Assembly (NCBI GenBank): GCA_013286385.1
Contig: JABDFU010000012.1
Coordinates: 1 to 52,540, forward strand
Direction: 5' to 3'
From: Bacteroidota bacterium
GTDB taxonomy: Bacteria > Bacteroidota > Bacteroidia > JABDFU01
Length of the DNA: 52,540 nt
This document shows, piece by piece, positions 43,901-51,663 of this stretch (within the stretch, counting starts at the first letter, position 1; every line of letters begins with the position of its first letter). Under the pieces are notes generated by a model. It did no database searches. It had not been told where the DNA came from and saw only the letters and a list, made by a program, of their open reading frames with translations. Both the position numbers and the translations under genes were made by a program.

Positions 43901-46623
43901 AGTCGGTTGATACTCTTGGTAAAACTAAAACTACCTCTCCAACTGTTTCTGCTACAAGCACAACTCCGGTAACAACAACTCCGGTAACAACAACTCCGGT
44001 AACAACAACTACTGTAGTGACTACCGGTACTACTCCCGTTGCTTCTTTAAGCAACCCAATTCCTTTTCATTCCCTGCAGGTAAAAGACACAGCTAAAGTA
44101 ATTGAAGATAAAAAAGAGGCTGAAGACCTGAATGCTCAGGCCATTTCTGACAGGAGTGAAGCCTATGGAAAAACCGATTCAGCGGAAGTTGGCCAGATTT
44201 TGCAAAAGGCGAGGGAAATTGAGGTTTTGGCTATGAAGAAGCAACAATCCGTTTCAGATGAGCAGCAAAAAAGCGAAATGGATAATTACAATTCGAATTT
44301 CAGTCAGCTTTCCGTTTACGCCAAAGCTTATGAAAACAGTACTTCAGATGATGTTTCCAGAGCTGAAATGATGAAAGATGAATCAAAATATTATTTTGAT
44401 CTGGCAGAGAAATCACGGGAATCAGCAAGGTCGGCAACCACCTATTCCTCCTGCCAGGAATTGCTTGATAAGGCCGATGAAAACATAGCCATCGCTTCTG
44501 CAAAACAGGCAAAGGCTATGCAGATTTATACGAATTATAAACCTGCTCCCGGAGATCTGGTTAAGCCAGTTCAATCTTCTAAACCTCAGCCAACAGTAAC
44601 TCAACCAACAGCAACTCAACCAACAGTAACTCAACCAACAGCAACTCAACCAACAGTAACTCAACCAACAGCAACTCAGCCAACAGCAACTCAGCCAACA
44701 GCAACTCAACCAACAGCAACTCAACCAACAGCAACTCAGCCAACTGCAACTCAACCAACAGTAACTCAACCAACAGTAACTCAGCCAAGAGCTACCCAAC
44801 CAACAGCTACTACTCAGCCAACGCCGGCTAAACCTTCTTCTACCCAGGCAAATGCAAATCAGCCTGCTCCAATGCAGGCAAACGGTGCATTAAGCCCCCA
44901 GCAATTGCATCAGGTTCAAAAAACCCAGGAGTATGAGGATTATGTCGCATTGATGTTTCAGTCTGATTCTGTGTTGCAAATTGCTCATTTCGAATTCAGC
45001 GTTTCAGTGGCTTATCATAAGCAAGCAGAGGAAAGCAACAAAAAAGCAGATTTGGTTTCGAAGCAAATCGATGCGATTCCTGAAGGTCAGATTGTTCCGG
45101 ACTCCCTTACCAGTTTGGCTTCCAGCTATAAAGAAGAGGCAAGGTCGTATCAGCAAAAATCGGATTCGATCCATAAACTGGGTGAAAAAGCAGAGGATGC
45201 ATCAAAGTCAAAGTATGCAGAATCTGAACTCTATATTCATTCACTGGATAAAAACACCTCAACTAATATTTTATTGGCCTATAATGGTAAGGTGAGTACA
45301 ACTCCTCAAAAGCCGACCAAGCCGGTTGCTAATCAGAATAACGCTGTAGCTTCAGCCAAGCCAGCAGTAAAACCCTCAATCAAACCGACAACAAAACCTG
45401 TAATCAAACCAATAACAAAGCCAACGGCGAAACCAACTGAGAATACAGCTGCGAATACTGTTGCATCTAAAACGGAAGGTATAACCTTAAATGGTAATGT
45501 GGCCTATTCGAAAAATCATCCAATACCGATTGACGCCAAATTGCCGGATGAGTTGCATTTCAGAGTTCAGGTTGGAGCATTTAAAAATCCGATCAAGCAA
45601 AGTTTATTTAACGGGATTACTCCGTTAACAGGCGAATCGACTCCTTCGGGGGTTATACGTTATACTGCGGGATTGTTCTACGATTTGAATCCTGCTATAG
45701 CTGCCAGGGATAAAATCCGGAATATGGGATACAGGGATGCATTCGTGGTTGCCTTTTACAAAGGCAAGCGAATATCATATGACGATGCGATGGAATTATT
45801 GAAGAATGGGAAGGGGAATACTATAAGTACTTCTACTAAAGAACCTGATCATATTGTGAACGGTGAGCAAGTAGCTGGCAACCCTGTGGCTTCAGGTCAG
45901 GTCGTTGCTCCAAAACAACCGGATCAGGTGGAAAAACCTTCTGTTACCCAAGCAGAAAAACCAGTTGTTAAACCTGTGCAAAATACAGGAACAGTTCAAA
46001 CCACAGATATTGCTTCTGTAAGCGGTGTGGTTTATACGGTTCAGGTTGGGGTGTATTCAAAACCGGTAAGTCCTGCCCAATTATTTAATCTTGAATCCAT
46101 CTACACCGAAACGATGGACAACGGACTTAAGCGCTATACTTCTGGAAATTACACGACTGTTGACGAGGCTATTAAGGCAAAGGACAGGATTGTGGCAAAG
46201 GGAATTAAGGATGCCTTTATAATTGTTTACAAAGATGGAAAAAGAATGACAGGTAAGGGCGTCGCAGGAAATTCTGCCGTTGTATCAACTGCACCGACCG
46301 GGTCGACGTCCGTCAATAAGCCTCAGGCTAATGATGTAAAAGCCAAAGATGTCGTATTCAGAATTCAGATCGGATCCTATAGCGGAGAAGTGCCGATCGC
46401 CGTGGCTAATAAATTTATTTCCGTTGCTTCCAAAGGAGTGAACATAAGTAAGGATGAGAACGGAATGACGGTCTATTCTGTTGGCACGCTTAAAACGTAC
46501 GATGAGGCGGTAAAGCTGAAAGATGAACTGGTAGGTTCGGGATTAACAGATGCCTTTATTGTTGCCTACAACAAAAACAAGAAGATGGATCTTGAGGAGG
46601 CCAAACAGCTTCTTAATAAATAA
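40921..46623 (+). CDS. PorE-like TPR/PD40/CRD protein with three C-terminal SPOR-like modules
   Basis: About 1,900 residues. A signal peptide (hydrophobic to about residue 27, ending AAIGQ) precedes TPR helices (about 30-150), PD40 beta-propeller repeats (about 190-350: LHPNGKVLYFCSKG, YDIFKS) and a carboxypeptidase-regulatory-like domain (about 360-430). Then come long Ala/Lys/Glu coiled coils, a Ser/Thr/Pro linker, a TQPT repeat, a second helical region and three SPOR-like modules (starts about 1540, 1700 and 1806: RVQVGAF, TVQVGVY, RIQIGSY). TPR-PD40-CRD matches PorE of T9SS, where an OmpA domain binds peptidoglycan. Here SPOR modules, which bind denuded glycan, take its place. Start TTG 40921 is chosen because a -7 box covers the upstream TTG; no ATG is available. 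Confidence 0.8.
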   Translation: MYYRALNRPFFCFFLAVFCIVNAAIGQKTFTSEEDLKKEARKLFDNEQYTEAYPLYSQLLSVYPKDPNYNYRFGICMLYTSENKEKPISYLEYASKQPDVDKDVFYFLGKAYHLNYRFDDAIVAFNRFKKDASSYQIKKFQVDKQIDMCRNGKTLLKNITDLEVLEKKQISDKEFYKSYDLSTIGGKLLVKPDDFQSSLDKKAKEQTIIYLSKNNNQIYYSSYGTDGKNGKDIYMVKKLANGEWSTPQNLGSNINTESDEDYPFLHPNGKVLYFCSKGHNSMGGYDIFKSNWNEQTASWGPAENMDFSINTPDDDILYVTDSLEKTAYFSSRRYSPGGMIDVYKINTDRKPVDLALINGMVGKDPDGKFIKAKITVKNASSGELIGIFNSDPQTGQYSLNTPGGAKLVLTVESEGYKTQSEVVVLPQQQVFKPFRQEISYTDKTEVLTVKNFFDEAIDDNNYLLALNFIKEKAKMEISANESASKESGTVKVSVTKPDSTLNLQNSLTNSATPKPDGSISNSDLVKIAYDDAAEVQKEAAELKNQADQALGYANQKNQEAQAKYTDADAASRQGDQESAAELRKEGDRISHETVASFNLAKRLETDASNKRDEADLSVNYAKELETASKSNSNEALKQLEEQKKRIEELNQQPKGTANAYNSMKMDADLKQKELDRTKEESTSLKKEINGLLEQIVKINQDINGESNDQLKEGLKAQEKDLEIEKTKKESDLVVNDAKIGPLEKEAGNLKTEAELVNAVIGQIKPGTEPSVSISAVDKQKLQEQVNGYKMKDAPVVTGYENNYNGKLKEADAISDVYTRETTKSAYYKNWSDSINADVTAKKAQLNAISDEGKKKELEQKILLLLNESSQKKKLGEEAESRAKAVNSGVATAPPIATTNSAVSTNPAVSTTPAVSATSTPAISIQAVDTLAKPATPIVSATNTAPVTNTTPVATNTTPVANTPSVSIQSVDTLGKTKTTTPAVSATSNPAISIQSVDTLGKTKTTSPTVSATSTTPVTTTPVTTTPVTTTTVVTTGTTPVASLSNPIPFHSLQVKDTAKVIEDKKEAEDLNAQAISDRSEAYGKTDSAEVGQILQKAREIEVLAMKKQQSVSDEQQKSEMDNYNSNFSQLSVYAKAYENSTSDDVSRAEMMKDESKYYFDLAEKSRESARSATTYSSCQELLDKADENIAIASAKQAKAMQIYTNYKPAPGDLVKPVQSSKPQPTVTQPTATQPTVTQPTATQPTVTQPTATQPTATQPTATQPTATQPTATQPTATQPTVTQPTVTQPRATQPTATTQPTPAKPSSTQANANQPAPMQANGALSPQQLHQVQKTQEYEDYVALMFQSDSVLQIAHFEFSVSVAYHKQAEESNKKADLVSKQIDAIPEGQIVPDSLTSLASSYKEEARSYQQKSDSIHKLGEKAEDASKSKYAESELYIHSLDKNTSTNILLAYNGKVSTTPQKPTKPVANQNNAVASAKPAVKPSIKPTTKPVIKPITKPTAKPTENTAANTVASKTEGITLNGNVAYSKNHPIPIDAKLPDELHFRVQVGAFKNPIKQSLFNGITPLTGESTPSGVIRYTAGLFYDLNPAIAARDKIRNMGYRDAFVVAFYKGKRISYDDAMELLKNGKGNTISTSTKEPDHIVNGEQVAGNPVASGQVVAPKQPDQVEKPSVTQAEKPVVKPVQNTGTVQTTDIASVSGVVYTVQVGVYSKPVSPAQLFNLESIYTETMDNGLKRYTSGNYTTVDEAIKAKDRIVAKGIKDAFIIVYKDGKRMTGKGVAGNSAVVSTAPTGSTSVNKPQANDVKAKDVVFRIQIGSYSGEVPIAVANKFISVASKGVNISKDENGMTVYSVGTLKTYDEAVKLKDELVGSGLTDAFIVAYNKNKKMDLEEAKQLLNK
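44590..44799 (+). repeat. 14 tandem 15-bp units encoding PT(A/V)TQ
   Basis: Fourteen 15-bp units encode PTVTQ or PTATQ (the last PRATQ) inside the PorE-like gene, about codons 1,224-1,293. Units differ only at the Ala/Val codon and Gln wobble bases, so length can change by whole units without breaking frame. A smaller set of ACTCCGGTAACAACA units occurs near 43970-44015. Confidence 0.95.
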
Positions 46624-46703
46624 TACCAGAAAAGAGGCACCCGAATTGACTATTGCATCTTCTGTGTCAACTTTTTCCAGGATAAGTCACTGGCTTTGAA
46701 TCA

Positions 46704-47183
46704 ATGAGCGCCACTAAAATAATATATTGCACCTTTATTGTCACTGTTATGAGTACGAGCCATCTATTTGCACAAAGCAAATATCATTCTGAATTAATCT
46801 GTAAAGCCTGGATGTTAGAACCCGGGCAGTATTTTCCGGATTCGTTAATTAATTTAAGGGCTGTGTTAAAGGAGGAAATGGATAGTGGCTTTTATTATGG
46901 GATTCTTGGTGGACAGAAAATTAAATTATATGGAGAACTTTATATTTTTATGAATACCGGAAGATGGGGGTACTTTTTACAGAATGGAGGAACAGCCTGT
47001 ATCGAAGCCTGTATGACTGGACGAGGTGGAAAGTGGGAATTCAAAAAAAGTGAGTTGACAGTTCAATATTCAGATAAGGTTTTTGCCTTTAATGCCAGCT
47101 ATACCATACTATCACTAAGTCAGGCATCAATGTGCTTGCGTTTGAGAACAAAAAAAATCAATGGAAAAGATAATTGCAGGTAG
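46704..47183 (+). CDS. hypothetical secreted protein, 159 aa
   Basis: The protein has a signal peptide (about 1-23, ending HLFAQ) and a mature domain of about 136 residues. Visible features are WMLEPGQYFPDSL, LYIFMNTGRWGYFLQNGG, and cysteines in GTACIEACMTG and SQASMCLRL. I do not recognise the family; the pattern recalls small lipocalin-like beta proteins, but that is a guess. It ends 14 bp before convergent kdsB. Confidence 0.65.
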   Translation: MSATKIIYCTFIVTVMSTSHLFAQSKYHSELICKAWMLEPGQYFPDSLINLRAVLKEEMDSGFYYGILGGQKIKLYGELYIFMNTGRWGYFLQNGGTACIEACMTGRGGKWEFKKSELTVQYSDKVFAFNASYTILSLSQASMCLRLRTKKINGKDNCR

Positions 47184-47197
47184 GAAATAAAATAAAA

Positions 47198-47953
47198 TTA
47201 AATGCTGAGAAGTTTCAATATTTTCTGGATATCCTCGGGCGTATCAATACAGTGGCTTTCATGGTCAGTTACCGCCACTTTAATTTTAAAACCATTCTCC
47301 AGCCATCTTAACTGTTCCAGGGATTCTGCATTTTCAAGGGGGGAAGGCGTTAAAGCTGATATTTTTTCAAGCACATCTGAGCGATAGGCATACATTCCCA
47401 CATGGCGGTAATAGACAAAGTTTTTGTGCCAGTCTTTTGGCTCAATTCCTTTCAGATGCGGAATTACCGAACGGCTGAAATAAAGCGCCTCCATATTCTT
47501 GTTTACAACCACTTTTACTTCCCCTTCATTAAACAGTAAATCCGAAGAAGAGACCGGAATCACGAGGGTAGCCAGTTCGGTATCCCGCTCTGAGATAACC
47601 TCCGCCAACAGGTCAATCTGAGTGGGATCAATGAAGGGCTCGTCCCCCTGGATGTTGATCAGATGACTGAATTTTCCGTTCAGCTTATTCTCTTTCAGAT
47701 TATTCAAGGCTTCAAAGCAACGGTCTGTTCCGCTCTGATGGTCCGATCGGGTCATCACAACCTCCGCACCAAATTTTTTTACATGTTCATAAATTCTTGG
47801 ATCGTCCGTGGCCACAATTACTTTAGAGAGACGGGTTGCATGCATGGCCTGTTCATACACACGCTGAATCATGCTTTTCCCTTTTATTTCAACAAGAGGC
47901 TTTCCCGGAAAACGGGAAGATGCATACCTGGATGGAATAACTCCTAAAATCAT
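47198..47953 (-). CDS. kdsB: 3-deoxy-manno-octulosonate cytidylyltransferase
   Basis: The 251-residue cytoplasmic enzyme activates Kdo (or 8-amino-Kdo) with CTP to CMP-Kdo for transfer to lipid A. It has IPSRYASSRFPGKPL, the VATDD motif, NIQGDEPFI and SLEQLRWLENG. It is the last gene of the leftward Kdo operon. In Shewanella the operon-linked KdsB prefers Kdo8N, so the same preference is plausible here given kdnA and kdnB upstream. Confidence 0.95.
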   Translation of the reverse strand: MILGVIPSRYASSRFPGKPLVEIKGKSMIQRVYEQAMHATRLSKVIVATDDPRIYEHVKKFGAEVVMTRSDHQSGTDRCFEALNNLKENKLNGKFSHLINIQGDEPFIDPTQIDLLAEVISERDTELATLVIPVSSSDLLFNEGEVKVVVNKNMEALYFSRSVIPHLKGIEPKDWHKNFVYYRHVGMYAYRSDVLEKISALTPSPLENAESLEQLRWLENGFKIKVAVTDHESHCIDTPEDIQKILKLLSI

Positions 47954-47966
47954 GAGGTCTGCGAAA

Positions 47967-48683
47967 TCATGGGGTATCCGTTTCTACTATGTTTTCGTGA
48001 TCAAGGGTATAAAAGCCTGTTGAGATCAGATTTCGCAGATCAATGTATTTTTCATAGGCAGGGGAATAGCTCACCCGTTCGTTTAGCACCCTGTCGTAAA
48101 TTCCCTGAAGTCCGATCATCAGTTCGCAGGCTTCACGGAGCGCAAAATTTCCTGATTCACCGGAAGTGATGTAATCCGCAAGTTTGTTTTTTTTAACATA
48201 TCGGTTTAAAAGCGGATTTGATTTGCGTTTGACGAAAATCCGTAATCCGGCTGTTTTTGCGACCGGTAAATCCAGAACATCATCAAATACGAACGCAATT
48301 TCAGAAGGCTTTACAGCGTATCGGTTGCAAAAATGTTCAATGGCTTTGGATTTATCGGCTACTTTAAAATAGCAGGACGTAAAATGTTCCCGTTGGCTGA
48401 GATAAAAAGACGCCCTGTTTTTTTCCCCTGAAAGAACGGCCGTAACGGGTAACTTATTTGTGTTTAGCCAATAGGCAAATCGAAGGAGGTTGGTTCCCAT
48501 TGCGTCTACTTCACTGCAGACGCTGGATCCTTTTTCGTCTTTTTCACCGGTATTAAAAACACCATCCCAGTCAAAAATGAAAGCCTTTATCGTTTTAAGC
48601 CGCAGGGAAATTTTGGGCACCGGGGTAAGAAAGGTACCGCCAATCCCGGTGAACACAGTTTTGATATCGTCCGGTTTAGCCAA
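47967..48683 (-). CDS. HAD-family phosphatase, KdsC-like
   Basis: The 238-residue protein has HAD motifs: FIFDWDGVF (nucleophile Asp and +2 Asp), TAVLSGEKN (motif II Ser), a Lys in DKSKAIEHF, and FVFDDVLDL (motif IV). KdsC removes phosphate from Kdo-8-phosphate, and the position between kdsB and kdsA fits that role exactly. It is longer than KdsC (about 170-190) by an N-terminal stretch of about 30 residues and a C-terminal extension of about 50 residues. Divergence from classical KdsC is clear, so a modified substrate cannot be excluded. Confidence 0.75.
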   Translation of the reverse strand: MAKPDDIKTVFTGIGGTFLTPVPKISLRLKTIKAFIFDWDGVFNTGEKDEKGSSVCSEVDAMGTNLLRFAYWLNTNKLPVTAVLSGEKNRASFYLSQREHFTSCYFKVADKSKAIEHFCNRYAVKPSEIAFVFDDVLDLPVAKTAGLRIFVKRKSNPLLNRYVKKNKLADYITSGESGNFALREACELMIGLQGIYDRVLNERVSYSPAYEKYIDLRNLISTGFYTLDHENIVETDTP

Positions 48684-48690
48684 GAGCGAA

Positions 48691-49701
48691 TTAGCCTTTC
48701 AGGTCCTGAATATCCAGCATTCCAACCGGTTTGCCTTTGCTGCAGACCAGAATGGTATCCACATTGGTCTTTTTGAAGAGTGCGGCGGCTTCATTCAGAA
48801 GCATGTCGGCATCAATTGAAACAGGAGCAGAGTAGTTAAAATCCCCCATTTTTTTATTCAGAAAATCCTTTCCTCCTTTGGGAAGGGCCCTTCGAAGGTC
48901 GCCGTCTGTGAAAATGCCCTTGAGCGTGCCATCTTTGTTCACTATCGTTATACAACCGAACCCATATTCGGTCATTTTAATAATGGCATCTACAAGTTTG
49001 GTTTCAGCTTTTACAATCGGATTGACACCGTTGATGGCCTCCCTGACTTTGACGGTCATTAGTCGCGTGTCTGTGATAAACTGTTCGGTTCCCAGTGTTG
49101 TGAAATGATTCTCTGTCAGGGCCTTTAGAATTTTTAGAGGAACAGTAATCGTATGAACCCCTATATTGATTGCATTTCGAACATGTTCAACACTGCGAAC
49201 AGATGAAAACATTATTTTGGTAGCATATCCGTAATATTCAACGGCGTCCACACATTGTTCAACCAGAGAGAGTGCGTCATGACCCTGATCCTGCAGGCGG
49301 CCTACCAGCGGACAGACGTAGCTGGCTCCTGCCTGCATTGCCATGTAGGCTTGCTGAAGGGTATAAACCAAATGAACATTAACCAGATATCCTTTGTTTC
49401 TTAGCATTTTGCAGGCGCGAACGCCTTCCAGGGAAACGGGGATCTTAAATACGGTTTTTTTGTGATCCAGTCCCAGTTTCAACTGGCGCTCTGCTTCTTT
49501 GAGTATTTCTTCGGCTGTGTTTCCCAGTGCTTCAATCTGCAAAACAGGAACAATTTTTGAAAGCTTGACTATTGTTGCATCGATGTCATTGATGCCTTCC
49601 CTTTGCATAAAGGTTGGAGTGGTGGTGAGGCCGTTCAGAAAGCCCAGTTTAAAGCCTTCTTCTATTTCTTTTAAGTTGGCCGAATCGAGGTATAGTTCCA
49701 T
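48691..49701 (-). CDS. transaldolase/fructose-6-phosphate-aldolase-like domain fused to tandem CBS domains
   Basis: Residues 1-212 form an FSA/TalC-like aldolase: LYLD with Asp6 and Schiff-base Lys86 (TVFKIPVSLEG). The usual TTNPS is TTTPT here (Asn28 replaced by Thr). NVHLVYTLQQA, AGASYVCPLVGR and FSSVR follow. Residues 218-336 are two CBS domains closely resembling those of KdsD, including GIFTDGDLRR (262-271) and PVGMLDIQDL near the end. The fusion lies between kdsA and the KdsC-like gene, where kdsD is usual. The sugar-isomerase (SIS) domain of KdsD is absent. It may supply arabinose-5-phosphate by an aldol route or control the pathway; neither is shown. Confidence 0.85.
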   Translation of the reverse strand: MELYLDSANLKEIEEGFKLGFLNGLTTTPTFMQREGINDIDATIVKLSKIVPVLQIEALGNTAEEILKEAERQLKLGLDHKKTVFKIPVSLEGVRACKMLRNKGYLVNVHLVYTLQQAYMAMQAGASYVCPLVGRLQDQGHDALSLVEQCVDAVEYYGYATKIMFSSVRSVEHVRNAINIGVHTITVPLKILKALTENHFTTLGTEQFITDTRLMTVKVREAINGVNPIVKAETKLVDAIIKMTEYGFGCITIVNKDGTLKGIFTDGDLRRALPKGGKDFLNKKMGDFNYSAPVSIDADMLLNEAAALFKKTNVDTILVCSKGKPVGMLDIQDLKG

Positions 49702-49742
49702 AAAGTCGAATTGGTTCAGTTAATTTTATTAAAAGTAAGAAA

Positions 49743-50573
49743 TTATTTTCTGTAGCGGACTTCTGTCTGATGCAATTCAATCAGCGGTTTCAAAAATTCC
49801 TCCAGATCGTAAACGCAGAGCTGGCTGGCAGCATCGCAAAGCGCTTTTGAAGGGTCGGGATGTGTTTCCACAAACAGGCCATCCACGCCCGATGCCACAC
49901 CGGCTCTGGAAAGTACGGGCAGAAATTCACGCGCGCCTCCTTTTGCGTCAGCGCTCGGGATTCCGTATTTGCGGATGCAATGGGTTACATCAAAAACAAC
50001 CGGATAACCCAGGTTGTTCAGGTGAAAAAATGCCCTGGGGTCAACAACCAGATCATTGTATCCGAAGGTATAACCGCGTTCAGTGAGAATGACCTGATCA
50101 TTTCCCGCTTCAATGCATTTTTGAAGCGGATGTTTCATGTTTTCGGGAGCCAGAAACTGTCCGTGTTTAATATTGATGACCTTTCCAGTTTTTGCTGCAG
50201 CAACCAATAAGGTGGATTGCATGCACAGATAGGCCGGAATCTGAAGCACATCACAAACTTCGGCAGCTGCGGCAGCCTGCTGGGGATAATGAATATCGGT
50301 CAAAACCGGAAAGCCGAACTGGGCTTTGACTTTTGCCAATACCTTAATTCCTTTCTCCAGGCCTGGTCCGTCATAGAATTGCAAACTACTTCGGTTGTCT
50401 TTCTGAAAGGAAGATTTGTATATGATCTTAATTTTCAACCGCTCAGATACCTCTTTCAGTTTTTCTGCTGTTTTCAGCATAATTGATTCTTCCTCAATCA
50501 CGCAGGGGCCTGAAATCAGAAAAAGATCGTTACTGCCGCAAACAACCGATCCCACTTTTACCGTTTTCTTCAT
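49743..50573 (-). CDS. kdsA: 3-deoxy-8-phosphooctulonate synthase
   Basis: The 276-residue enzyme condenses arabinose-5-phosphate and phosphoenolpyruvate to Kdo-8-phosphate. It has LISGPCVIEEE, YKSSFQKDNRSS, LQIPAYLCMQSTLLVAAA, IKHGQFLAPENM and FVETHPDPSKAL. Length is normal. It lies 8 bp after kdnB and 41 bp before the aldolase-CBS gene on the same strand. Confidence 0.97.
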   Translation of the reverse strand: MKKTVKVGSVVCGSNDLFLISGPCVIEEESIMLKTAEKLKEVSERLKIKIIYKSSFQKDNRSSLQFYDGPGLEKGIKVLAKVKAQFGFPVLTDIHYPQQAAAAAEVCDVLQIPAYLCMQSTLLVAAAKTGKVINIKHGQFLAPENMKHPLQKCIEAGNDQVILTERGYTFGYNDLVVDPRAFFHLNNLGYPVVFDVTHCIRKYGIPSADAKGGAREFLPVLSRAGVASGVDGLFVETHPDPSKALCDAASQLCVYDLEEFLKPLIELHQTEVRYRK

Positions 50574-50581
50574 TTCGTAGA

Positions 50582-51661
50582 TTATAAACGTTTAAACAGA
50601 TTTTTAATGCTTTCGTGGCTGATCTTATCTTTCCAGTCGGGACCGATGGCGTGCAACCACATGTGCGTAAGATTGTACGCAACCGAAGCCATCTGAGAAA
50701 TCTGATCTTCGGTCCAGGTACGGGAAAGATGTTGTGGCAGGACGATCTTGTGTTTTACAAGCATTTGCCTGAATTCCCTGACTCCCTCAGGGTAATAGTC
50801 TTCCAGGTGATTAAAGGCAAGGCAATTGGCATAACAATGACGTGTGCCAAGGATTTTGGAAAGTCCGTAAGACAAAGCATGACACACACCTACCTCAGAG
50901 TAGGTAAGGCTTAATCCTCCCATCATCGAGGCAATCATCAGTTTTTCATCGTTGGCTGCGTTTTGTCCGCAGCCCGGATTTATGAACACATCACGGCAAA
51001 GTTTCAGGGATTGCTCGGCATAGGCATGACTGAAAGCGTTGTTCAGTTTTCCATTTTCAGATTCTACGCAGTGAATAAACGTATCCATACCGGTGTAAAA
51101 CCACCAGTCAGTCGGAACGCTTGAAATAAGATCGGGATCCAGAATAACCTGATTAAATACGGTCCAGTCACATTTTAATCCCAGTTTTTTTTCGGGACCA
51201 GTCAGCACCGCCGTCATTGAACATTCGGCTCCTGTACCTGAAATCGTGGGAACACCAAGATGGTAGATTCCCGGCTTTTTAATCAGGTTCAATCCCTGGT
51301 ATTTTGAGGAAGAGCCTTCATTGGTAAACATCAGTGAACAGGCTTTTGCAATATCCATAACAGATCCTCCGCCAATGCCAACAATACCAGAAGGAAGACC
51401 TTTTTTTTTAAGAATGCAGTCCCTGATTTGATCAACCTGATCAGTAGTAGGTTCTTCGGGGTTTACATCTATAAAAAGCAGAACGTCTTCGGGCTTAACC
51501 GGAAGCCGTTTTTCGAGCTCTTTTCCTTTAAAATAATGGTCTACGATGAAAAGAAAAAAACGGTTATGTTCAGCACGTTTTTCGGATAGCAGAACATCCA
51601 ACTGATTAAAGCTACCACGGCCATAAATGACCTTATCAATATTCTTGAAGTTTTTGTGCAA
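50582..51661 (-). CDS. kdnB: 3-deoxy-alpha-D-manno-octulosonate 8-oxidase (iron-containing alcohol dehydrogenase)
   Basis: The 359-residue group III metal-dependent alcohol dehydrogenase has GIGGGSVMDIAKA for the cofactor, PTISGTGAECS, the metal-ligand region MDTFIHCVESENGKLNN, and VCHALSYGLSK..GTRHCYANC. This matches KdnB, which oxidises the C8 hydroxyl of Kdo to an aldehyde. The adjacent kdnA aminotransferase (2 bp upstream) then aminates it to 8-amino-3,8-dideoxy-octulosonate. The pairing with kdnA and kdsA makes this reading much more likely than a general alcohol dehydrogenase. Confidence 0.88.
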   Translation of the reverse strand: MHKNFKNIDKVIYGRGSFNQLDVLLSEKRAEHNRFFLFIVDHYFKGKELEKRLPVKPEDVLLFIDVNPEEPTTDQVDQIRDCILKKKGLPSGIVGIGGGSVMDIAKACSLMFTNEGSSSKYQGLNLIKKPGIYHLGVPTISGTGAECSMTAVLTGPEKKLGLKCDWTVFNQVILDPDLISSVPTDWWFYTGMDTFIHCVESENGKLNNAFSHAYAEQSLKLCRDVFINPGCGQNAANDEKLMIASMMGGLSLTYSEVGVCHALSYGLSKILGTRHCYANCLAFNHLEDYYPEGVREFRQMLVKHKIVLPQHLSRTWTEDQISQMASVAYNLTHMWLHAIGPDWKDKISHESIKNLFKRL

Positions 51662-51663
51662 GT

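Noticed and set aside
43449-44054. 201-codon Val-rich antisense ORF
   Set aside because: It lies entirely opposite the Thr/Pro linker of the PorE-like gene and has no protein-like composition.
44422-44799. Antisense ORFs rich in Cys/Trp/Leu over the TQPT array
   Set aside because: They are mirror images of the 15-bp repeat in the PorE-like gene; repetition keeps every frame open.
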